Shown here piece after piece: positions 1 to 5,685 of a DNA stretch of 8,317 bases (positions are counted from its first letter, which is position 1; each line of letters starts with the position of its first letter). The notes under the pieces are model-generated. The model did not search any database. It had not been told where the DNA came from and saw only the letters and a list, made by a program, of their open reading frames with translations. Source of the stretch: Actinomycetes bacterium (GTDB lineage: Bacteria; Actinomycetota; Actinomycetes; Propionibacteriales; Propionibacteriaceae); the NCBI GenBank assembly GCA_009785885.1, contig WQUE01000346.1:1-8317 (forward strand). The letters run 5' to 3'. A program made the position numbers and the translations under genes.

Positions 1-839
1 GGCGAATGGAAGTAGTTGCGGTAGGCCATGATGATGCAGGTCATCACCACGCCGTACATGGTGTGCTGCACGGCGACGCTGCCGAGCCCGTGCATCGCGG
101 CGCCGCGCCGCCGCAGGTACACCCACGCCTGGGCGAGGCCGTGCCAGATCTGGGCCGGGCTGCCCGTCTGGGGCGTGTGGTGGCCGCCCTCCTCGGGCAG
201 CGGCCCGATCTCGAGCCGTCCGATGCGGGACGCGAGCACCACGGTCACGACGCAGCAGGCGCCGGCCGCCAGGAAGATGAAGGCGTTCGCCACGTTGGCC
301 GCGTCCTGGCCGATCGCCAGCCGGATGATGCCCGCGACGAGCCCGCCGGCGACCATGCCGAGCGGGCCGAGCATCGGCATCACGGACGACGCGTCGAGAT
401 AGTCCTTCTCCTCGACGACGTCCGCCAGGCCGGCGCTGAGCCCGTTCAGAAGGAAACGGTTGAACGACAGCACGATGAGGATCAGCACGTAGATCGCGAT
501 CTGCGTCCCGCCGAGCGCCGAGGTCCAGGCCAGCAACGCCGCGACGACCAGGCACAACACGAGCCGGATCGACTCGGTGACGATCACCATGCGCTGCCGC
601 GGCCAGCGGTCGAGGAGCACGCCCGTGAACGGACCGATGAGGCTGAACGGCAGCAGCGTGATCGCCAGCACCGTCACCACGGCCCAGGCGTTCGCGGCCT
701 GCTGCGGGTTGAACAGCGCGAACGACACGACGCCCATCTGGGAGATGCCATCGGCGATCTGCGCGGCGATGCGCACCACGAGGAGCCGCCGGAATCCGCC
801 GATACGCCACAGCCGGCGCAGCCGGGCAACGAATTCCAT
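1..839 (-). CDS. MFS transporter, N-terminal part (runs off left edge)
   Basis: The reverse strand is open from an ATG at 839 to the window edge, giving 279 codons of an integral membrane protein; the C-terminal part lies outside. Hydrophobic segments lie near residues 33-42, 51-74, 91-107, 113-135, 155-174 and 185-203. The loop after the second one reads GVLLDRWPRQR (residues 73-83), the MFS signature between helices 2 and 3. About 50 polar residues follow helix 6, as expected for the central MFS loop, and a seventh helix starts near 255. An in-frame TAG lies four codons upstream, so this ATG is the only nearby start; it has no Shine-Dalgarno sequence. The gene is divergent from xylA. Substrate is unknown: the fold fits drug or metabolite efflux at least as well as sugar uptake, and location is the only link to xylose. 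Confidence 0.85.
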   Translation of the reverse strand, partial: MEFVARLRRLWRIGGFRRLLVVRIAAQIADGISQMGVVSFALFNPQQAANAWAVVTVLAITLLPFSLIGPFTGVLLDRWPRQRMVIVTESIRLVLCLVVAALLAWTSALGGTQIAIYVLILIVLSFNRFLLNGLSAGLADVVEEKDYLDASSVMPMLGPLGMVAGGLVAGIIRLAIGQDAANVANAFIFLAAGACCVVTVVLASRIGRLEIGPLPEEGGHHTPQTGSPAQIWHGLAQAWVYLRRRGAAMHGLGSVAVQHTMYGVVMTCIIMAYRNYFHS

Positions 840-845
840 GCGTGA

Positions 846-851
846 ATTCTA
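846..851 (-). promoter_or_regulatory. Candidate -10 box (TAGAAT) for a leaderless MFS transcript
   Basis: On the reverse strand TAGAAT ends six bases before the A of the MFS start codon at 839. TANNNT is the usual actinobacterial -10 form, and this spacing would place the transcript start on the start codon. No convincing -35 box is visible 16-19 bases further upstream. The leaderless reading is inferred from this spacing and from the absence of a ribosome binding site. Confidence 0.5.
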
Positions 852-940
852 CCCAGGCGTCCGACCAGCCAGCCGGTTCCCGGGTGATCGCCCATCCGCC
901 GGACCGCCGGGAGACCCGATCGCCCGGGCGTAACCTCCGT

Positions 941-953
941 GCGAAACTATCGC
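941..953. promoter_or_regulatory. Xylose-type operator, copy A (GCGAAACTATCGC)
   Basis: This 13-bp near-palindrome differs at one base from the symmetric form GCGAAACTTTCGC. It lies 162 bp before the xylA start and about 100 bp before the divergent MFS start. It shares the exact 12-mer CCGTGCGAAACT (937-948) with copy B. CGAAA-N-TTTCG-like palindromes are known from xylan and xylose gene control in Streptomyces (BxlR- and XlnR-type sites). The regulator in this organism is not seen. Confidence 0.55.
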
Positions 954-1031
954 CCCGTCTATGCCGGATGGCCCGGCACGCGCCCGGCATCAGCGGTTGT
1001 CGGCACGCGAGGACGAGGCCGACCGACCCGT

Positions 1032-1044
1032 GCGAAACTTACGT
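1032..1044. promoter_or_regulatory. Xylose-type operator, copy B (GCGAAACTTACGT)
   Basis: The 11-bp core CGAAACTTACG has one mismatch to CGAAACTTTCG. It lies just upstream of the proposed xylA -35 box and 91 bp from copy A, centre to centre. It overlaps a separate perfect 12-bp palindrome, ACGTCCGGACGT (1041-1052). A site directly upstream of -35 could serve a repressor or an activator. Confidence 0.6.
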
Positions 1045-1053
1045 CCGGACGTG

Positions 1054-1083
1054 GTGGCAACGCGGCGCCGGAACGCCTATGCT
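1054..1083 (+). promoter_or_regulatory. Candidate xylA promoter
   Basis: GTGGCA at 1054-1059 matches TTGACA at four of six positions. It is followed after 18 bases by TATGCT at 1078-1083, which fits the TANNNT -10 form. Transcription would start near 1090, giving a leader of about 25 bases that contains the xylA ribosome binding site. Operator copy B lies immediately upstream. The boxes are moderate matches found by eye. Confidence 0.45.
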
Positions 1084-1114
1084 CGGGGTGAACCACAACC
1101 TGAGGAGCCAACCC

Positions 1115-2305
1115 ATGAGCATTCCCACACCCACCAAGGCCGACCACTTCTCCTTCGGCCTGTGGACCATCAACTGGACCGGGGGCGACCAGTTCGGCGC
1201 CTCCACCCGCAAGCCGTTCGACCCGGTGTATGTCCTGGAGAAGTTGGCCGAATACGGCGCCTGGGGCATCACGTTCCACGACGACGACCTCGTCCCGTTC
1301 GGCACTCCGGACGCCGAGCGCGAGGCGATCATCGCCCGCTTCGAGAAGGCCCTCGCCGACACGGGCATCGTGTGCGAGATGGTCACGACGAACACGTTCA
1401 GCCACCCGCTGTTCAAGGACGGCGGCTTCACGGCGAACGACCGTCGCGCCCGCCGATTCGGCCTCCACAAGGTAATACGCAACGTCGACCTGGCCGCCCG
1501 GCTCGGGGCGACGACGTTCGTCATGTGGGGCGGACGCGAGGGCGCCGAGTACGACTCGGCGAAGGACTACTTCGCGGCCCTCGACCGCTACGCCGAGGGC
1601 ATCGACACGGTCGCGTCCTACATCAAGTCGAACAGGTACGACCTGCGCATCGCCTTGGAGCCGAAGCCGAACGAGCCGCGCGGCGACATCCTGCTGCCGA
1701 CCGTCGGACATGCGCTCGCGTTCATCGACCGGCTGGAGAACAAGGACATCATCGGCCTGAACCCCGAGGTCGGGCACGAGCAGATGGCCGTCCTGAACTA
1801 CACCGTCGCCCTCGCGCAGGCGCTGTGGAGCGGCAAGCTGTTCCACATCGACCTGAACGGCCAGAAGTCCGTGAAGTACGACCAGGATCTGTGCTTCGGC
1901 CACGGCGACCTGTTCTCCGCGTTCGGCACCGTCGACCTGCTGGAGAACGGCTTCCCGAACGGCGGCCCGACGTACACCGGCCCGCGCCACTTCGACTACA
2001 AGCCGTCCCGCACGGAGTCCGAGGAACAGGTCTGGGACACCGTCAAGGCCAACATGGCGACGTACCTGATGCTCAAGGAGCGCGCCGTGGCCTTCCGGGC
2101 CGACCCGGAGGTCCAGGACGCGATGAAGGCCGCGAAGATCGACGAGCTGGCCGTCCCCACCTTGGCGAAGGGGGAGACGATCGAGGCGTTCCTCGCCGAC
2201 CGGTCCGCCTTCGAGGACGCGGACGTGGACGCCCTCGGCGCCCGCGACGCCGGCTACGTCCGCCTGAACCAGCTCGCCCTCGAGCACCTGTGCGGGGCCC
2301 GCTGA
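1115..2305 (+). CDS. xylA: Xylose isomerase (class I, actinobacterial type)
   Basis: This cytoplasmic enzyme of 396 residues converts D-xylose to D-xylulose using two divalent metal ions, the first step of the isomerase pathway. The catalytic residues are all visible: His55 and Asp58 in FHDDDLVPFG, Trp138 in MWGGREGAE, Glu182 and Lys184 in EPKPNEPRGD, Glu218 and His221 in NPEVGHEQMA, Asp246 in FHIDLNGQ, Asp256 and Asp258 in YDQDLCFGHGD, and Asp294 in HFDYKPSRTE. These sit one residue later than in the Streptomyces enzymes until Asp294, which is seven later, implying about six extra residues near 279-288. The ATG at 1115 was chosen because GAGGAG (1102-1107) lies seven bases upstream and family similarity begins there; the frame is open to 842 but that stretch is promoter DNA. 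xylB follows after 193 bp. Two adjacent rare codons (GTA ATA) encode residues 120-121. Confidence 0.97.
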   Translation: MSIPTPTKADHFSFGLWTINWTGGDQFGASTRKPFDPVYVLEKLAEYGAWGITFHDDDLVPFGTPDAEREAIIARFEKALADTGIVCEMVTTNTFSHPLFKDGGFTANDRRARRFGLHKVIRNVDLAARLGATTFVMWGGREGAEYDSAKDYFAALDRYAEGIDTVASYIKSNRYDLRIALEPKPNEPRGDILLPTVGHALAFIDRLENKDIIGLNPEVGHEQMAVLNYTVALAQALWSGKLFHIDLNGQKSVKYDQDLCFGHGDLFSAFGTVDLLENGFPNGGPTYTGPRHFDYKPSRTESEEQVWDTVKANMATYLMLKERAVAFRADPEVQDAMKAAKIDELAVPTLAKGETIEAFLADRSAFEDADVDALGARDAGYVRLNQLALEHLCGAR

Positions 2306-2349
2306 GAGGTGCGAGGCTCGTTCTCGCCGTGATGGCGCGCGGCGCGTAC

Positions 2350-2483
2350 GCCGGTGCGGCGGAGTGGGCTCGCGAGCGAGCGTGGATGGGCCTGGCCGCC
2401 CCGACGGACCGTAGGTCCGCCGGGGCTGGTTGCGAGTGAGCGAGCCCCGGAGCGCAAGCACCGGCCAAGAAGCAAGCACCGGC
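2350..2483. repeat. Nested inverted repeats between xylA and xylB
   Basis: The xylA-xylB gap is largely self-complementary. The core 2398-2426 has arms of 13 bases with one mismatch (GCCCCG, A, CGGACC against GGTCCG, C, CGGGGC) around the loop GTA. Outside it, GGGCTCGC (2366-2373) pairs with GCGAGCCC (2440-2447). Further out, GCCGGTGC (2350-2357) pairs with GCACCGGC (2458-2465), and a second copy of that arm lies at 2476-2483. The right arms belong to a 12-bp direct repeat, GCAAGCACCGGC (2454-2465 and 2472-2483), with an 18-bp period. This could be a REP- or MITE-like palindromic element, or an mRNA structure that sets the xylA to xylB expression ratio. There is no T run, so a simple intrinsic terminator is not favoured. 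Confidence 0.65.
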
Positions 2484-2498
2484 GAGACAGGAGTAGCC

Positions 2499-3950
2499 AT
2501 GAACGTCACAGGAATCGACAGCTCGACGCAGTCGTGCAAGGTGGTGGTGCGGGACGCGGCCACGGGCGCGCTCGTCCGCTCCGCGCGGGCGTCCCACCCG
2601 GACGGCACGGAGGTGCACCCGGACGCGTGGTGGACGGCCCTGTCCGGCGCGCTCGCCGAGGCGGACGGGTTGGGGACGGACGTCGCGGCGCTCGCCGTCG
2701 GCGGCCAGCAGCACGGCATGGTGTGCCTGGACGCGGACGGGGAGGTGGTACGTCCGGCGCTGCTGTGGAACGACACGCGCAGCGCGGAGGCGGCCGAGGC
2801 GCTGATCGCCGAACTGGGGCACGGCGACCGGGCGGCCGGGGCGCGTGGCTGGGCGCAGGCGTGCGGGTCGGTGCTCGTCGCGTCGATCACGATCACGAAG
2901 CTGCGCTGGCTCGCCGATCATGAACCCGACAACGCGAAACGGGTCGCGGCCGTGTGCCTGCCGCACGACTGGCTGACGTGGCGCCTGGCCGGGCACGGCC
3001 CGCGGAGCCAGGGCGGCGACGCCGACCTGGCCGCCCTGACGACCGACCGGTCGGACGCGTCCGGCACCGGCTACTGGTCGCCCGCGACGGGCGAATACCG
3101 GCTGGATCTCCTGAAGCTCGCGTTCGGACGCGACGATCTCGTGCTGCCGCGCGTGGTCGGCCCGTCCGAGGCGGCCGGGCGCGTCCCGTCCACGGGCGCC
3201 CTGATCGGCCCCGGCGCCGGCGACAACGCGGCGGCTGCACTCGGGCTCGGGTTGGCCGAGGGGGACGTGTGCGTGTCGCTCGGCACGTCCGGGGTGACCA
3301 GCGCGATCTGCCCGACGCCCGTGGTCGACCCGTCGGGGGCGATCAACGGGTTCGCCGACGCGACCGGCGCGTTCCTGCCGTTGGCGTGCACGCTGAACGC
3401 GAGCCGGGTCGTCGACGCGGCCAAGGACCTGCTGGGGGTGGACTACGACGGGCTTGCCCGGCTGGCGCTGTCGGGCGAACCGGGCGCCGGCGGGTTGGTG
3501 CTCGTGCCGTACTTCGAGGGCGAGCGGATGCCGAACAAGCCGCACGCGACCGCGTCCCTCGTCGGGCTGACGCTCGCGAACGCGACGCCGGCCCACCTCG
3601 CCCGGGCGTTCGTCGAGGGGCTGCTGTGCGGCCAGGCGGACGGCCTGGACGCCCTGGTCGCGCTCGGGGTCGCCCCGCGACGAATCTTCCTGATCGGCGG
3701 CGGCGCGAAATCCCCGGCGGTGCGCACACTCGCGCCCGGCGTGTTCGGCGGGCGGGACGTGGTCGTCCCCCCCGAGGGCGAGTACGTCGCCGACGGGGCG
3801 GCCCGCCAGGCGGCGTGGGTGCTCTCCGGGGCGGACCGGCCGCCCGCCTGGGCGATCGACGGCGCCGAGACGTACACCGGGGAGGCGACGCCGCTCGTCC
3901 GCGAGCAGTACGCCGCCGCGTGTGGCCTCACGTGGGACAACCGGCCGTAG
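2499..3950 (+). CDS. xylB: Xylulokinase (FGGY family)
   Basis: This 483-residue cytoplasmic kinase phosphorylates D-xylulose with ATP to xylulose 5-phosphate, which enters the pentose phosphate pathway. The N-terminal actin-like domain opens with GIDSSTQSCK (Asp7). VGGQQHGMV (68-75) and LLWNDTRS (88-95) are the substrate-side motifs of xylulokinases. The likely catalytic base is Asp242 in GPGAGDNAAAA, followed by the nucleotide motif SLGTSG (260-265). The C-terminal domain has LIGGGAKSPAVR (398-409) and an Ala/Gly-rich helix (430-440). Length is normal for the family. The ATG at 2499 has AGGAG at 2489-2493, five bases upstream; the frame is open further upstream, but only through the repeat region. 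It probably shares the xylA transcript, although the 193-bp structured gap could modulate its level. Confidence 0.95.
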   Translation: MNVTGIDSSTQSCKVVVRDAATGALVRSARASHPDGTEVHPDAWWTALSGALAEADGLGTDVAALAVGGQQHGMVCLDADGEVVRPALLWNDTRSAEAAEALIAELGHGDRAAGARGWAQACGSVLVASITITKLRWLADHEPDNAKRVAAVCLPHDWLTWRLAGHGPRSQGGDADLAALTTDRSDASGTGYWSPATGEYRLDLLKLAFGRDDLVLPRVVGPSEAAGRVPSTGALIGPGAGDNAAAALGLGLAEGDVCVSLGTSGVTSAICPTPVVDPSGAINGFADATGAFLPLACTLNASRVVDAAKDLLGVDYDGLARLALSGEPGAGGLVLVPYFEGERMPNKPHATASLVGLTLANATPAHLARAFVEGLLCGQADGLDALVALGVAPRRIFLIGGGAKSPAVRTLAPGVFGGRDVVVPPEGEYVADGAARQAAWVLSGADRPPAWAIDGAETYTGEATPLVREQYAAACGLTWDNRP

Positions 3951-3968
3951 ACAGGCGCGTAACACGTC

Positions 3969-3981
3969 GCGCAACTTTCGC
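3969..3981. promoter_or_regulatory. Xylose-type operator, copy C (GCGCAACTTTCGC)
   Basis: This 13-bp sequence differs from GCGAAACTTTCGC at one position. It lies 19 bp after the xylB stop and about 70 bp before the -35 box of the importer promoter. TCCGGACG follows at 3984, as it does at 1044 after copy B. It probably acts together with copy D, 134 bp away. Confidence 0.5.
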
Positions 3982-4017
3982 CCTCCGGACGGTGACACGC
4001 GACCCCAGGGCAAGGCG

Positions 4018-4036
4018 TTGGTAACTGATTGGTAAC
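4018..4036 (+). promoter_or_regulatory. Tandem TTGGTAAC direct repeat upstream of the importer promoter
   Basis: TTGGTAAC occurs at 4018-4025 and again at 4029-4036, exactly 11 bp apart, or about one helical turn. The second copy ends 16 bp before the -35 box. This arrangement suits an activator that binds as a tandem dimer on one face of the DNA. The binding protein is not identifiable from this window. Confidence 0.45.
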
Positions 4037-4052
4037 GATGTTCGCGCCAGTC

Positions 4053-4082
4053 TTGACACGGATGCCACGCCGAGAGCAGAGT
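4053..4082 (+). promoter_or_regulatory. Candidate promoter of the sugar importer operon
   Basis: A perfect TTGACA -35 box lies at 4053-4058. The best -10 at normal spacing is the weak CAGAGT at 4077-4082 (18-base spacer), with TAAGAAT just behind it at 4082-4088. Transcription would start near 4090. A weak -10 with a perfect -35 fits a promoter that depends on an activator. Operator copy D falls about 13-25 bases after the predicted start. Confidence 0.5.
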
Positions 4083-4102
4083 AAGAATCAACCAAAGGGG
4101 CT

Positions 4103-4115
4103 ACGTAATTTTCGT
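4103..4115. promoter_or_regulatory. Xylose-type operator, copy D (ACGTAATTTTCGT)
   Basis: The 11-bp core CGTAATTTTCG differs from CGAAA-N-TTTCG at one base, and the flanking A and T extend the symmetry to 13 bp. It sits just downstream of the predicted importer transcript start, a typical position for a repressor that blocks initiation or early elongation. Confidence 0.55.
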
Positions 4116-4155
4116 CGATGAGTGCGGGCCCCACGGAACACGAGGAGGTGGCGCG

Positions 4156-4281
4156 GTGTCGGTCATATGCGCGTCGTCCTCCCCGCAAGAGCCCACGTCC
4201 GCGATGCCTCGCGACCGTGCCGGTCCTGGCTGCCACCCCGTCCACCGACACCGCCTGGAGGCGCCTATCGGCACGACGTGA
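4156..4281 (+). CDS. Possible 41-residue leader peptide (doubtful)
   Basis: A GTG at 4156 is preceded at six bases by the strong Shine-Dalgarno-like GAGGAGGT and opens a 41-codon frame ending in TGA at 4279-4281. The frame begins VSVICASSS and ends LEAPIGTT. It has no signal peptide, membrane segment or repeated regulatory codon, and I recognise no family. About four fifths of its codons end in G or C, which is not decisive in DNA this GC-rich. It lies wholly inside the importer leader, and its start codon sits in the left arm of the long-range pairing described there, so translation could alter the fold. It may also be chance. Confidence 0.2.
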   Translation: MSVICASSSPQEPTSAMPRDRAGPGCHPVHRHRLEAPIGTT

Positions 4282-4397
4282 CCCGGCCGCTCCACTCCCC
4301 GCCGGCCCGGAAGCCCTGAACCAGAGCCAGAACCGGACCGCCAGACCCGTACAACCCACCAGAAACGAATCCACTTCAACACACAGGAGTATCGACC

Positions 4398-5681
4398 ATG
4401 AAAGCAAGAAACGTCGTTATCGCGATCACAGCCGCCGCGCTGGCGATCGGACTCGCCGGCTGCTCGAAGACCAGCCCGAGCACGAGCAGCACGGGCCCCG
4501 TCACCATGACCTTCTGGCACAACGCCTCCCAAGGCAAGGGCTCGGCGTACTGGGAGCAGGCCGTCAAGGCCTTCCAGGACGCCAACCCGAACATCAAGAT
4601 CAACATCGAGATCGTGCAGAACGAGGACCTGGACGGCAAGCTCCAGGCCGCCATGCAGGCCAACAACACGCCGGACATCTTCTTCCAGCGCGGCGGCCAG
4701 AAGATGGCCGACCAGGTGGCGGCCGGCAAGGTGGCGGACATCACCAGCCTGATCGACCCGACCGTCAAGTCGCAGCTCGCCGGTGGCCTGTCCGTGACGA
4801 CGATCAACGGCAAGGTGTACGGCGTGCCGACCTCGATGATGCCCGAGGGTTTCTGGTACAGCGAGGACCTGTTCAACGCCGCCGGCGTCAAGGCCGCCGA
4901 CATCAAGACGATCGACGACCTCGTGGCGGCGGCCGGCAAGCTCAAGAGCTCCGGCGTGGCCCCGATCGCCCTCGGCGCGCAGGACGCCTGGCCGGCGGCC
5001 CACTGGTTCTACCAGTTCGGTCTTCGCCAGTGCTCGAAGGCCGAGGCCGAGGCCATGACCGCCGGCAAGCCCAACCTGGACGATCCGTGCTGGCTGGCCG
5101 CGCTGAAGTCGCTGGCCGACTTCCGTGACGCGAAGCCGTTCAACGACGGCTTCCTGACCACCGTCGCCCAGCAGGGCGCCGGCTCGTCCGCCGGCATGGT
5201 GGCCAACCACAAGGCCGCCATGGAGCTGATGGGCGCCTGGAACGTCGGCGTCATCGGCAGCCTCACGCCCGACAAGAACAACCTGCCGGATCTGCGCTTC
5301 TTCCCCTTCCCGTCCGTGTCCGGCGGCAAGGGTGACCAGTCCGCGATGATGGCGGGCAACGACGGCTACTCCTGCTCCAACAAGGCCCCGCAGCCGGCGT
5401 GCGCGAACTTCTTGAACTTCTTCGCCTCGACGGCGCAGCAGAAGCTCTACGCAGAGGCGTTCAGCACGATTCCGGCCAACCCGACCGCCGCCGACGCCGT
5501 GGTCGATCCGGCCATGAAGCAGGCCACCGAGGCGCTCGGCAAGTCGCCGTACACGCTCCTGTGGTTCGACACCGCTCTCGGCCAGAAGGGCAACGAGCTG
5601 AACAAGGCTGTCGTGGCCCTGCTCGCCGGCCAGGTCGACGCCGCGGGCGCCCTGGCTCAGATCAAGGCTGCATTGGCCTAG
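4398..5681 (+). CDS. Sugar ABC transporter substrate-binding lipoprotein (CUT1 type)
   Basis: This 427-residue extracellular solute-binding protein of family 1 captures sugar at the cell surface and delivers it to the two permeases encoded next. The N-terminus is a lipoprotein signal peptide: basic MKAR, a hydrophobic core, and lipobox LAGC with Cys22 as the acylation site. Mature features typical of the family include VTMTFWHN (35-42), a run resembling AFQDANPNIK (58-67), GKVYGVPTS (138-146), FWYSEDLF (152-159) and an aromatic-rich stretch near 198-208. Besides Cys22 there are four cysteines (212, 231, 326, 335) that could form two disulfides. AGGAG (4385-4389) lies eight bases before the ATG. 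The operators and the neighbouring xylAB point to xylose, xylobiose or longer xylo-oligosaccharides; the exact ligand cannot be read from the sequence. Confidence 0.9.
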   Translation: MKARNVVIAITAAALAIGLAGCSKTSPSTSSTGPVTMTFWHNASQGKGSAYWEQAVKAFQDANPNIKINIEIVQNEDLDGKLQAAMQANNTPDIFFQRGGQKMADQVAAGKVADITSLIDPTVKSQLAGGLSVTTINGKVYGVPTSMMPEGFWYSEDLFNAAGVKAADIKTIDDLVAAAGKLKSSGVAPIALGAQDAWPAAHWFYQFGLRQCSKAEAEAMTAGKPNLDDPCWLAALKSLADFRDAKPFNDGFLTTVAQQGAGSSAGMVANHKAAMELMGAWNVGVIGSLTPDKNNLPDLRFFPFPSVSGGKGDQSAMMAGNDGYSCSNKAPQPACANFLNFFASTAQQKLYAEAFSTIPANPTAADAVVDPAMKQATEALGKSPYTLLWFDTALGQKGNELNKAVVALLAGQVDAAGALAQIKAALA

Positions 5682-5685
5682 GGTC

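Larger units (their letters stand above)
4090..4397 (+). other. Long leader of the importer operon (about 300 nt)
   Basis: No convincing protein gene fills the stretch between the predicted transcript start and the binding-protein ATG. GCGGTGTCGG (4153-4162) is perfectly complementary to CCGACACCGC (4245-4254). A small hairpin, GACCG-TGC-CGGTC, lies between these arms. A strong Shine-Dalgarno-like GAGGAGGT (4142-4149) lies just before the left arm. From about 4318 to 4397 the leader is rich in C and A, poor in G, and carries four scattered CCAGA copies, suggesting an unstructured segment. It resembles no riboswitch class I can recognise. A regulatory role is inferred. Confidence 0.4.

Noticed and set aside
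961..990. Inverted repeat ATGCCGG / CCGGCAT before xylA
   Set aside because: Seven-base arms with a 16-base loop are easily expected by chance in DNA this GC-rich, and there is no link to a promoter element.
842..1114. N-terminal extension of xylA (frame open from GTG 842)
   Set aside because: This stretch carries the operators and promoter, family similarity starts at 1115, and the ATG at 1115 has a well-placed GAGGAG.
959..2896. Long minus-strand frame opposite xylA and xylB
   Set aside because: It is an antisense shadow of GC-rich codons; it has an Arg/Val/Asp-biased composition, no domain, and lies opposite two certain genes.
3955..3972. GCGCG / CGCGC stem after xylB as a terminator
   Set aside because: It has only five base pairs, no T run, and overlaps operator copy C.
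2073..4091. 672-codon minus-strand frame opposite xylB
   Set aside because: It is a mirror of xylB codon bias, with no recognisable domain and low-complexity Arg/Gly/Pro ends.
4118..4397. Frame starting at ATG 4118 in the importer leader
   Set aside because: It has no ribosome binding site at useful distance, runs out of frame into the binding-protein gene, and shows no protein-like features.
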